Positions 36,884 through 45,282 of a DNA stretch of 64,000 nt are shown one piece after another (the stretch's first letter is position 1; each line of letters begins with the position of its first letter). The stretch is from Winogradskyella vidalii (GTDB taxonomy: Bacteria > Bacteroidota > Bacteroidia > Flavobacteriales > Flavobacteriaceae): contig NZ_JABFDG010000004.1 of NCBI RefSeq assembly GCF_013403955.1, positions 1 to 64,000 on the forward strand, in the 5' to 3' direction. A program made the position numbers and the translations under genes. Under the pieces are notes generated by a model, which was not told where the DNA came from, did no database searches, and worked only from the letters and a program-made list of their open reading frames with translations.

Positions 36884-39181
36884 TTACTTTATTATTTTTA
36901 ATAATCCCAAATCTAAGCCCTCGGTTCCCTTTGCTTTTAAAGGTGATATATCTAAAAGTGAATAGTCATCTTTATTAAACTCCGGGTTAAAGTTCCATAA
37001 ATTTTCTATGTTGTATTTTTCATCTCCAGTAATTTGAATGTCATCTGAATTGTATAAATTATTGTTTATAATATTTACTATTGGCTCTCCTACTACTAAA
37101 TGCATTTTCATGCGTTTACAATTTGTAAAAATATTATTTGTAATATCGTTTACCTGTACGCCATATAAAGACATCATAGCTTTGTATTTATTTTTACTGC
37201 CGTAACCCACGTTATCAAATACATTATGGTTTACATTTAAAAATGGACCAAATGTACTTTCGTCTTTTCCTCCTCTATATAATCTTAAAGCTGCACCCTG
37301 TATATTAGTGAACAAATTATTTTTCATAACAAAATGTTCAACATTATACGCTCCTATATCATCGGTTTCTTTATCTAATGCTGCAATGTGGCCTGTTATA
37401 TTTTCGAATGTTGAATTTTGTATGCTAATAATATCTGCAAACGTGCCTTCTGAAACTCTTAACACATCAAAAGAATGATTGACCGTAAAGTTTTTGAATT
37501 CACAATGATCTATAAATAATTTATAATTTTGAATCATTGATTTTTTACAGGTAGCAATTGCAGAATTCCCAGCATAATCTGGTGAGTGAAGGCCATCAAA
37601 CTTAATATGATCTAAAAACAAACTTCCTCCATTTTGAATTTCTAAAGCTATCATCCGTTCAAAAAATAGGATTGGTTTTTTTACTCCTGAAGACTTCAAT
37701 GTTAAAGGGTGTTTAACTTTAACAGTCTTCGTTAATCCATAGGATTCACCCGAAGTTAGTTCTAAAATGTCTCCAGGTTGAGAATTATTTGCAGCATTAA
37801 ATAAGGTGTTAATACCCGGTGCCACTTTTATAATTTTCCCTGAATTTAGGGTAACTATATTTTGCTTTTTTGAATACCACGTTGTCCCTGTATTTTCTTT
37901 AGTTGCAATATTTTCACTAATTGTAATTGGTGTTTTTATTTGATCTGATTTTGGAATCAAAAACCCTTGGTTATTTTCAACTAATTCTATACTAGCCTTT
38001 TCGAATCCATTAGCAGTTAAAGGTTCAATATTTTTTCCTGTAATGTTATTTTCAAATTTTATACCTGAAATAGCATCCGAAACTGTAAACAAATTACTTT
38101 TTGTTTCATGGTAAAAAATATTGTTAGAAATTTCTGAGGCTTTAGGTGCCTGACTTCTTTCGGCATCACTTCCTGCTCCTAATTGAATATTATCGCAATT
38201 AATAAATGTGTTATTATTTATTTTTGAATCAATTACAGGCACATATCTGTGTGGTGGAGAATCTGGCACACCATTCATCATTACAAATGCTCCTCTAAAT
38301 CTGTAACCTGTTAAGCCAAAATGGTAATTATTAATGACCGTTTGAGTTTCGTTAATGACACGAACACCTCCTGTACTTGGCTTTCCGTTACCGATAAACA
38401 CATTACCATCTACCAAGGTTTCATTTCCATGACGCAACGTTAATGTTCCTGTACATTCAAAAAAAGTATTGTATTTATAGGTGTTTTGACACGATTTGTT
38501 TGAAATAATTTCATGTTCACCATTGGTTCTATCGAAATAATTGGACTGTACTAATGTATTTGAGTTTTCTAATGAATTATGACTTGTACCAATTCTTAAA
38601 GTTTCACCTCCATTATTTCCAAACGTTGGACGAGGACCAAAGTAATTATATTCTATTATGTGATTATTTTGTAAACTTTCTTTAGTATCCAAACCAACTA
38701 TCATTGTTACGCCTAAATTCTTTTTGCCAACAATATGATTGTGATCTATTCGATTATTCTTACCATAAATTGCAACCCAATAATCTTGTACATTGCGTTC
38801 TGAATTGTTATAATTATCAATAACACATTCGGTTAAACGGCAATTATTAGCTAATTCATTTCTGTTTTTTCTAAATGAAATTACTGTATTTGTTGGTGTA
38901 AATCCATTTTTAAAAATCAAACCTTCAACTTCAAGATATTCTCCTGCTAATTGTAAATTTGAAGCGCCTTCTAATATAACACTCCCTTTTTCTTCTACTG
39001 TTAATTTTATAGGATGGGTTTCTGTTCCTTTTCCTTCAAAAACTAATTCTACATCTTTCCAAACACCATTAGTTAAGGAAATAACATCACCAGGGCTAGC
39101 ATCTGTAACCGCTTTGTTAAATTCCATAATATCGCTAACTAAATTGTTAGAATTTCCTTTATGAATGTTACGTGGTGTCAT
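36884..39181 (-). CDS. Polysaccharide lyase family 6 (alginate lyase / chondroitinase B fold)
   Basis: 765 residues, the full two-beta-helix form. The catalytic helix (about 20-370) shows NNGGETLRIGTS, the putative catalytic lysine in HEIISNKS near 230 and arginine in LTLRHGNETLVDGN near 250, with calcium-site acids in between. The second parallel beta-helix runs from about 430 to 760. It cleaves mannuronate/guluronate linkages by beta-elimination. No signal peptide is present: the protein begins MTPRNIHKGNSNN and an in-frame stop lies 24 bp upstream, which is unusual for PL6. A double operator lies 66 bp upstream. Confidence 0.9.
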   Translation of the reverse strand: MTPRNIHKGNSNNLVSDIMEFNKAVTDASPGDVISLTNGVWKDVELVFEGKGTETHPIKLTVEEKGSVILEGASNLQLAGEYLEVEGLIFKNGFTPTNTVISFRKNRNELANNCRLTECVIDNYNNSERNVQDYWVAIYGKNNRIDHNHIVGKKNLGVTMIVGLDTKESLQNNHIIEYNYFGPRPTFGNNGGETLRIGTSHNSLENSNTLVQSNYFDRTNGEHEIISNKSCQNTYKYNTFFECTGTLTLRHGNETLVDGNVFIGNGKPSTGGVRVINETQTVINNYHFGLTGYRFRGAFVMMNGVPDSPPHRYVPVIDSKINNNTFINCDNIQLGAGSDAERSQAPKASEISNNIFYHETKSNLFTVSDAISGIKFENNITGKNIEPLTANGFEKASIELVENNQGFLIPKSDQIKTPITISENIATKENTGTTWYSKKQNIVTLNSGKIIKVAPGINTLFNAANNSQPGDILELTSGESYGLTKTVKVKHPLTLKSSGVKKPILFFERMIALEIQNGGSLFLDHIKFDGLHSPDYAGNSAIATCKKSMIQNYKLFIDHCEFKNFTVNHSFDVLRVSEGTFADIISIQNSTFENITGHIAALDKETDDIGAYNVEHFVMKNNLFTNIQGAALRLYRGGKDESTFGPFLNVNHNVFDNVGYGSKNKYKAMMSLYGVQVNDITNNIFTNCKRMKMHLVVGEPIVNIINNNLYNSDDIQITGDEKYNIENLWNFNPEFNKDDYSLLDISPLKAKGTEGLDLGLLKIIK

Positions 39182-39621
39182 TATAAATTTAAATAGTAAA
39201 GCTCATTTTAATAACCTAATAAGCCATTGATATTAAATGTTTTAAACTGGCGCACCAGTTTGGTGTACCAAATATATAAATATTTATTATGTAAACAAAT
39301 TTTAAAATGAGAAATTAATAATATATCGTAATTAAAATGAGAATTTAATAGAATGTAGACGATAGTTCATCTTAATAATGTTGATAATTGACAAACATTG
39401 GTACAAATAATATTGACAAATTAACCTGTTTTGCATAAAGTAAGCACTTCAAATATTACTTACTTCAAAGGTTATTAATAAAATAAGATGGTTTTAAAAG
39501 CTAAAATATTTCCTAAGTAAAAGTAAAAAGGCTTATACTTATAATACTGAATGTAAAAAATTCCTAAACTAACAGAAAAACTAATTAACGACCATTTTCT
39601 ACCTATTAAATCTTACTCTGT
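39182..39621. other. Intergenic region upstream of the PL6 gene
   Basis: 440 bp with the tandem operator at 39247-39271 near the PL6 end. The remainder is AT-rich with no recognisable gene or clear terminator for the upstream gene. Confidence 0.6.
39247..39271. promoter_or_regulatory. Tandem GntR-type operator, PL6/ManD unit
   Basis: CTGGCGCACCAG (39247-39258) and TTGGTGTACCAA (39260-39271), one base apart and 13 bp centre to centre, 66 bp before the PL6 start. The second palindrome is identical to the one at 27129-27140. Confidence 0.78.
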
Positions 39622-41511
39622 TTATTCATTAATCCATTCTGTGTGATAAAATGCTCCTGATTCATCATCCAATCTTTGGTAGGTATGTGAACCAAAATAA
39701 TCGCGTTGTGCTTGAATAATATTTGCAGATGAATCTGCTGTGGTTAATCCATTAAAGAAATTTACCGATTCACTCATACACACAATAGGTAATTCCGCTA
39801 GAGCACATTGAGCAATAACTTTATTGGCGCTAGGTTTTAAAGATTTTGTCTGGTCAACAATGACACTATTAGTTAAAATATTGTCTGTTTCTTTTAAAAT
39901 CTCTACTAATTCTTCCATAAAAGTTGACCTTATAATACAACCATTGGTCCAAATCCTTGCCATTTCGCTTAAATTAATATGCCATTCAAACGCTTTTGAG
40001 GCTTCAGCAATTAGTTTTATACCTTGGTAGTGATTTACAATCCTAGCAAACTGATATGTTTCAAAAACCTCAGCAACTGTAATTTTAGGTGTCTGAGTTT
40101 GCTTATCGTATAATTTATTAAGTTGTACGCGTTCTTCTTTATAAAATGAAGTATATCTAGCAAATAAAGCCGAAGCTATCAATGAACTAGACACTCCTAA
40201 TTCTGCGGTAGCAATTGTGGTCCAATTTCCTGTGCCTTTATTTCCTGCCTTATCCATTATTTTATTAACTAACCAATCATCACCTTCTTTTTTACGAAGT
40301 ATATCAATAGTAATTTCTAACAGATAACTGCTAGCTGATGCTTTCCATGATTCTAAAATATCAGCAATTTCATCAGGGATATTACCTAACTCTTTCAAAA
40401 TAACATAGACCTCAGCTAATAATTGCATTTCGGCATATTCTATACCATTATGAACCATTTTAACAAAATGACCACTGCCATCAGGCCCAATGTAAGTACA
40501 GCATGGCAAATTATTTTTATCTTTTGCTGCAATAGCATTTAAAAAAGGAGCAATAGATTCGTACGTTTCTTTTGATCCTCCTGGCATAATTGAAGGCCCT
40601 TTTAATGCGCCCTCTTCTCCACCAGAAACACCAGTACCTATAAAGTAGATGTTTTTAGATTTTAAATACGCTGACCGTTCTTTTGTCTTCTTATAATTAG
40701 AGTTTCCACCATCAATTAAGGTATCACCTTCTGAAAGATAAGGCAATAAATCTTCAATAACATAATCCGTGACTTTACCTGCATTCACCATGAGCATAAT
40801 TTTTCGCGGTGTTTGTAGCGAGTTTACAAATGCTTCAATATTGTCAAAAGCTAAAGTATTTGACAACTCATCATGTTCGTTTTTAAAGTTAACAGCTACA
40901 TTTTCACTCACGCCAGCTACATGCCTATTGAACATAGAAATTTTAAAGCCGTTGTTGGCTAAATTTCTAGTCAAGCTTTTTCCCATTACTCCTAAACCAA
41001 ATAAACCAAATTCACTTTTCATATACTGTTTTTTTATTATTTTAATAATTTCTAGGGGAGAATTCGTAATAGAAACTTCTATTGCGTTTGCTGGAACTTC
41101 TAAAATTTCAAATTGTGATTGTAATAATTCTGATGGCATAAAATGATTTTTACGTTCAGAAATTTGATTATAAACGTCCTCAAAAGATCCACTTAAGTAA
41201 ACCCATTTTGCATTTGTTTCTAACTTAGTACTTAGTATAAACCTATAATGCTCTTTTAGTGCAGAACAAGCAATTACACAACCTTTTTTTAGAGATTGAT
41301 CTATTGCGAGTTTATTAATAATTTTTAACCAGCCTTCCCTATCTGTATCATTTAAAGGTTTCCCTTCTGACATTTTTTTAATATTAGCTACAGAATGAAA
41401 ATCATCTGCATCAAAAAAAGGAAGTGAAAGTTCTTCTGAAAGTAACTTTCCTATTGTTGTTTTACCACAACCCGAAACGCCCATTATAAAAATTACATTG
41501 TTCATTTTCAT
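39622..41511 (-). CDS. Gluconokinase / 6-phosphogluconate dehydrogenase fusion
   Basis: 629 residues from the ATG at 41511; an earlier start would lie inside the operator. Residues 1-163 are a GntK-type gluconokinase (Walker A MGVSGCGKTTIGKLL, FDADDFHSVANIKKM, ACSALKEHYR). Residues 164-629 are a full-length decarboxylating 6-phosphogluconate dehydrogenase: GLFGLGVMGKSL for NADP, IDGGNSNYKKT, GTGVSGGEEGALKGPSIMPGG, and KMVHNGIEYAEMQ with the catalytic Lys. Together they turn gluconate into ribulose 5-phosphate. The frame is continuous; an internal ATG at 41022 could also start the second domain. The two steps are normally separate proteins. Confidence 0.92.
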   Translation of the reverse strand: MKMNNVIFIMGVSGCGKTTIGKLLSEELSLPFFDADDFHSVANIKKMSEGKPLNDTDREGWLKIINKLAIDQSLKKGCVIACSALKEHYRFILSTKLETNAKWVYLSGSFEDVYNQISERKNHFMPSELLQSQFEILEVPANAIEVSITNSPLEIIKIIKKQYMKSEFGLFGLGVMGKSLTRNLANNGFKISMFNRHVAGVSENVAVNFKNEHDELSNTLAFDNIEAFVNSLQTPRKIMLMVNAGKVTDYVIEDLLPYLSEGDTLIDGGNSNYKKTKERSAYLKSKNIYFIGTGVSGGEEGALKGPSIMPGGSKETYESIAPFLNAIAAKDKNNLPCCTYIGPDGSGHFVKMVHNGIEYAEMQLLAEVYVILKELGNIPDEIADILESWKASASSYLLEITIDILRKKEGDDWLVNKIMDKAGNKGTGNWTTIATAELGVSSSLIASALFARYTSFYKEERVQLNKLYDKQTQTPKITVAEVFETYQFARIVNHYQGIKLIAEASKAFEWHINLSEMARIWTNGCIIRSTFMEELVEILKETDNILTNSVIVDQTKSLKPSANKVIAQCALAELPIVCMSESVNFFNGLTTADSSANIIQAQRDYFGSHTYQRLDDESGAFYHTEWINE

Positions 41512-41948
41512 ATAATATGTATTTATAAACTTTATTATCCTTTTTAAATTTATATTTGGCGCACCAAACTGGTGCACCAAATATAATCATAAAAAAATTA
41601 TTAGTTTAAATAATATAAAAAACAATTTAAAATTTTTAGGTGATGCCATTAGGCATTAAAAAAAAGCCTTTATTTCATAACTAAAAGCAACCTGCTTATT
41701 ATGGTGATTTTAGAAACCATTACGAGTACTACAAAATATAAAACGCTTTATAAGATTACATAGATGACAATCGAAATGTATAAAAACCGCTATTTGTAAT
41801 TAGGGTTCATAAAGGTGAGGAGTAAAAAATAATATTAGAAAAACAAATAAAACTGTTTTATAAAAAAATCTATACACTAGATATGTATAGAACTATTAGT
41901 AAAGGTTTAGGAACTAATCTAAAAAATTAGACGAAAGACGTGCAACAA
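41512..41948. other. Intergenic region between the fusion gene and regulator 2
   Basis: 437 bp with the tandem operator at 41556-41580 and a small palindrome ATGCC-ATTA-GGCAT at 41643-41656 that lacks a T-run in the direction of transcription. Nothing else recognisable. Confidence 0.6.
41556..41580. promoter_or_regulatory. Tandem GntR-type operator, fusion gene
   Basis: TTGGCGCACCAA (41556-41567) and CTGGTGCACCAA (41569-41580), one base apart and 13 bp centre to centre, 45 bp before the fusion start codon. Same layout as the sites at 27116 and 39247. Confidence 0.78.
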
Positions 41949-42662
41949 CTATATTTGTCGTTGTTTAAAATCATTACAATATTCATTAAGCAATTCAAAG
42001 TGAAAATCCATAGCTTTAACGGCTTGTTCTGCATCTTTGTTTTTAATAGCATCAAAAATAGCTTGGTGTTTATCTATTTCGTAATTAAACCCTTCTTCAT
42101 CACAAACTCTAGTTTTTACAAATACCGTGATTATTTTAGGTATCATTTGCAACATCATAGTATAAATCGTGGTGTTTTTGCTTGCTTTTGCAATTGCTAA
42201 ATGAAATAGAAGGTCTTCTTGTAAGGCATCTTCGCTGTTAGAAATTTTATCATTATAGGCATTAAGTGCAATCTCTAAATCAATTAAGTCATCTTTGGTT
42301 CTTCTTGTAGCAGCTAAAGAAACTGATTTGTTTTCAAGCATAAGCCGAGATTCTACTAAAGAAAGGAAGTCTTCTTCTCCTATATTCAGCATCCCCTCAA
42401 TCACACCTGTAAAAGCAATTCGTCCCGTATTTATAAATATACCTGTTTTAGGAACAGATTTTACTAAACCATAAAGTTCAAGTTTATCTATAGCATCTCT
42501 AACACTTCTTCTACTAACGTTAAGCGTTTCACTAAGAACACGTTCAGATGGTAATTTATCACCTAGCTCTAACCTTCTTAAATCAATAAAATCTCTAAGT
42601 TTAGATAGTATTAAACTATTAACCTCAACATTATCTTTAATTCTAACAGGGCTCAATTTCAT
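41949..42662 (-). CDS. FadR-type GntR transcriptional regulator 2
   Basis: 237 residues. The winged helix includes LELGDKLPSERVLSETLNVSRRSVRDAIDKLELYGLV (about 30-70), and the FCD domain shares EDLLFHLAIAKASKNTT with regulator 1. The two proteins align over their full length and are clear paralogues with similar recognition helices (VSRRS-R-AI), so they may bind the same or related operators. No TTGG-CCAA palindrome lies directly upstream of this gene, in contrast to regulator 1. It is the outermost gene of the carbohydrate locus. Confidence 0.9.
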   Translation of the reverse strand: MKLSPVRIKDNVEVNSLILSKLRDFIDLRRLELGDKLPSERVLSETLNVSRRSVRDAIDKLELYGLVKSVPKTGIFINTGRIAFTGVIEGMLNIGEEDFLSLVESRLMLENKSVSLAATRRTKDDLIDLEIALNAYNDKISNSEDALQEDLLFHLAIAKASKNTTIYTMMLQMIPKIITVFVKTRVCDEEGFNYEIDKHQAIFDAIKNKDAEQAVKAMDFHFELLNEYCNDFKQRQI

Positions 42663-43015
42663 TTGGATTATATACCGTTTATTGTAAATATACGAAAACC
42701 ATACAATTTAAGCCTAAACAGGTTCTAAACCCAATTCTTTTTGTCATTTATGTTTTTTTTATGCTATTTTTTTGACAACCTGAAATATAGTATTGCTTAT
42801 ATTACTAAATTCCTAATGCCATATGAGGCGTTTAGCCTGATAAGTTATCGGTTTTTAATTCAGAGACCTTTCTATACTCCTAATTGTATTAGACAATAAC
42901 TTAGAAGTATACAACCCTATAGGAAACCTCATTAACACCGAATTAGACTATACTGAATTTAGTGTATAAATAAACAAAGGTTTCAAAGTTAAAACCTCTG
43001 AAACCCTTATTTTAA
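42663..43015. other. Intergenic region between regulator 2 and tRNA-Ala
   Basis: About 350 bp. It contains the tRNA terminator at 42979-43005; no gene or operator was recognised in the rest. Confidence 0.6.
42979..43005 (-). terminator. Terminator of tRNA-Ala
   Basis: Plus-strand arms GGTTTCAAAG and CTCTGAAACC around 7 nt form a 10-bp stem with one G-U pair. On the minus strand it is followed by TTTGTTTATTT. It starts 11 bp after the tRNA 3' end. Confidence 0.7.
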
Positions 43016-43092
43016 TGGTGGAGAAGATGGGATTCGAACCCACGACCTCTTGACTGCCAGTCAAGCGCTCTAGGCAACTGAGCTACATCCCC
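43016..43092 (-). tRNA. tRNA-Ala (anticodon GGC)
   Basis: A cloverleaf is readable on the minus strand: acceptor GGGGATG / CTTCTCC, D stem GCTC/GAGC, anticodon stem CTTGA/TCAAG with loop CTGGCAG (anticodon GGC), T arm GTGGG-TTCGAAT-CCCAT, discriminator A and an encoded CCA. The G3-U70 pair confirms alanine identity. Two oddities: the D loop reads AGTTGCCTA, with C where the near-invariant G19 is expected, and position 6-67 is a U-U mismatch. Confidence 0.93.
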
Positions 43093-43132
43093 AAATAATT
43101 ACTATCTTGGGTGCACAAAAGTAAACAATTTA

Positions 43133-43633
43133 ATGATTCGTTTAGCATTAGAAAAAGATATACCAGCTCTTTTAGAAATCACTAAAGCTTGTGCAAAGCA
43201 CATGATTACTAAAGGTATTTATCAATGGAACGAACAATATCCTAATCAGTTAGCGTTTGAAAAAGATATAGCACGTAACGAACTCTATATTTTAGAAATA
43301 GATGCTATAATTAGTGGATGCATTGTGATTTCTACACATATGGATTCAGAATACAAACCCATTAAATGGCGAACTAAAAATGAAAACAACATTTATATTC
43401 ACCGTTTAGCTGTACACCCTAAAATTCAAGGTAAAGGTTACGCCCAACAACTAATGAATTTTGCAGAGCAATTCGCTGTAGAAAAAAATTATAGTTCTAT
43501 TCGATTAGATACCTTTTCAGAGAATATAAGAAACCAAAAGTTTTACGAACTTCGCGGTTATAAACGATTAGGTGATATCTACTTTCCAAAGCAAAGTGAA
43601 TTTCCTTTTCATTGTTACGAATTAGCCCTGTGA
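43133..43633 (+). CDS. GNAT family N-acetyltransferase
   Basis: 166 residues. The acetyl-CoA binding motif is RLAVHPKIQGKGYAQQLMNFAE near 95-115, and the C-terminal strand contains IRLDTFSENIRNQKFYELRGY. It transfers an acetyl group to an amine; the acceptor is unknown. The stop codon overlaps the GTG start of the following MATE transporter gene, so the pair forms an operon. Confidence 0.88.
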   Translation: MIRLALEKDIPALLEITKACAKHMITKGIYQWNEQYPNQLAFEKDIARNELYILEIDAIISGCIVISTHMDSEYKPIKWRTKNENNIYIHRLAVHPKIQGKGYAQQLMNFAEQFAVEKNYSSIRLDTFSENIRNQKFYELRGYKRLGDIYFPKQSEFPFHCYELAL

Positions 43634-44964
43634 ACACTAGCATAAACTTAAAACAGATTAACAAACTCGCCATTCCTGCATTAATTGCTGGGGTGTCAGA
43701 ACCTATTTTGTCTCTAACAGATGCCGCCATTATAGGTAATATGGAAGAAAACGCCACAACATCTTTAGCTGCCGTTGGTATTGTAACGACCTTTTTATCC
43801 ATGCTAATTTGGGTTTTAGGACAAACCCGAAGTGCTATTTCATCTATAATATCACAATATCTCGGGGCTGGAAATATTGAGGCTGTAAAAAACTTGCCTG
43901 CACAAGCCATTCTGGTAATCACCACGCTAAGTCTTATTATAATCGCTATAACGTATCCGTTGGCTGCACAAATTTTTAAACTTTATAATGCCGATGGAAC
44001 CATCTTAAATTACAGTGTTGATTATTACAGAATTCGCGTGTTTGGATTTCCATTTACTCTATTCACAATAGCGGTGTTTGGTACATTTAGAGGGCTTCAA
44101 AACACTTATTTTCCGATGTTAATTGCCATTTCTGGTGCTGCAGCTAATATTTTACTAGACTTTATTTTTGTTTATGGTATAGAAGACCTTATTCCAGCTA
44201 TGCACATAAAAGGAGCAGCCTACGCTAGTGTTTTAGCGCAATTACTTATGGCAATACTCTCTGCTTTTTATTTACTCAAAAAAACCGATGTACCATTGCT
44301 TGCCACATTACCGTTTAATCCCGAGATGAAACGATTTACACTCATGATTCTCAATTTATTTATCCGAACTCTGGCTTTAAATATTGCGTTATATTTTGGA
44401 ACTAGCTTTGCCACAAAGTATGGCGCTAATTACATAGCAGCCTACACTATTGCAATTAATTTATGGTTTCTAGGAGCCTTTCTTATTGACGGCTATGCAA
44501 GTGCTGGAAATATTTTATCAGGAAAGTTATTTGGTGCTAAAGATTATAAAAACCTTATAGAATTAAGTAACAAACTGATAAAATATGGCATTATTGCAGG
44601 TTGTATTATCGCTTTAATTGGAACAATTTTTTACTTTCCAATTGGACGCATCTTTAGTAATGATGACGCCGTATTAACTGAATTTTACAACATATTCTGG
44701 ATTATTCTGGCTATGCAACCCTTGTGTGCGCTCGCATTTATTTTCGATGGTGTTTTTAAAGGTCTCGGTAAAATGAAATACCTCAGAAATGTTTTATTGT
44801 TTTCATCGCTCGTCATTTTTATACCTGTTATTTTTTGGACCGATAGTTTAAACTATAAGCTTTATGGTATTTTTATAGCGTTCACACTTTGGATGGTAGC
44901 ACGTGGTTTACCATTAATCATAAAATTTAGAAAAACATTTAAGCCACTAGCACAAAAGGCTTAA
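43630..44964 (+). CDS. MATE family efflux transporter
   Basis: 444 residues from GTG at 43630 (overlap GTGA with the previous stop). Twelve hydrophobic segments are visible, starting with INKLAIPALIAGVSEPILSLTDAAIIGNM, a typical MATE first helix. The second half repeats the pattern (LNIALYFGTSFATKYGANYIAAYTIAINLWFLGAFLIDGYASAGNILSG). It exports drugs or metabolites in exchange for sodium or protons across the inner membrane; substrate unknown. Confidence 0.92.
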   Translation: MNTSINLKQINKLAIPALIAGVSEPILSLTDAAIIGNMEENATTSLAAVGIVTTFLSMLIWVLGQTRSAISSIISQYLGAGNIEAVKNLPAQAILVITTLSLIIIAITYPLAAQIFKLYNADGTILNYSVDYYRIRVFGFPFTLFTIAVFGTFRGLQNTYFPMLIAISGAAANILLDFIFVYGIEDLIPAMHIKGAAYASVLAQLLMAILSAFYLLKKTDVPLLATLPFNPEMKRFTLMILNLFIRTLALNIALYFGTSFATKYGANYIAAYTIAINLWFLGAFLIDGYASAGNILSGKLFGAKDYKNLIELSNKLIKYGIIAGCIIALIGTIFYFPIGRIFSNDDAVLTEFYNIFWIILAMQPLCALAFIFDGVFKGLGKMKYLRNVLLFSSLVIFIPVIFWTDSLNYKLYGIFIAFTLWMVARGLPLIIKFRKTFKPLAQKA

Positions 44965-44997
44965 ATTTGGTCATTATTTGAAACGCAACCACTATAG

Positions 44998-45174
44998 ATG
45001 AATCTGTTCATTACATTATTACAAGACATTAATATTGACGAAAAAATAAAAAATGCACCAGATAGTAGTTATGGTGTGGGTGTCTTTATTGGCACACTTT
45101 TACCATTTGTCGTATTGGTACTTATAGCATTTGCGATTTACCGTTATAATAAAAATAGATTTAAAGACAATTAA
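44998..45174 (+). CDS. Small membrane protein, 58 residues
   Basis: The frame begins MNLFITLLQDINIDEKIK and holds one transmembrane helix near residues 26-47 (GVGVFIGTLLPFVVLVLIAF), then a basic tail YRYNKNRFKDN. This follows the positive-inside rule with the C-terminus in the cytoplasm. It lies 33 bp after the MATE gene and is followed after one base by another tiny membrane ORF. No family recognised. Confidence 0.55.
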   Translation: MNLFITLLQDINIDEKIKNAPDSSYGVGVFIGTLLPFVVLVLIAFAIYRYNKNRFKDN

Positions 45175-45175
45175 C

Positions 45176-45274
45176 ATGGATATCCTTAGTTTTTTAAGCG
45201 GAAATGGCTTATTTCTAATCTTAGGATTAGGACTCATTATTATATATTTCTACAATAGAAACAAACGTCGCTAA
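45176..45274 (+). CDS. Small membrane protein, 32 residues
   Basis: The frame reads MDILSFLSGNG, then one helix (LFLILGLGLIIIYFY), then the basic end NRNKRR. It starts one base after the stop of the preceding 58-residue ORF. The paired layout and hydrophobic-then-basic design favour a real, co-translated small membrane protein, but at this length chance cannot be excluded. Confidence 0.45.
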   Translation: MDILSFLSGNGLFLILGLGLIIIYFYNRNKRR

Positions 45275-45282
45275 TCCCGTAT

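Noticed and set aside
41643..41656. ATGCC-ATTA-GGCAT palindrome as terminator of regulator 2
   Set aside because: On the minus strand the T-run precedes the hairpin instead of following it.
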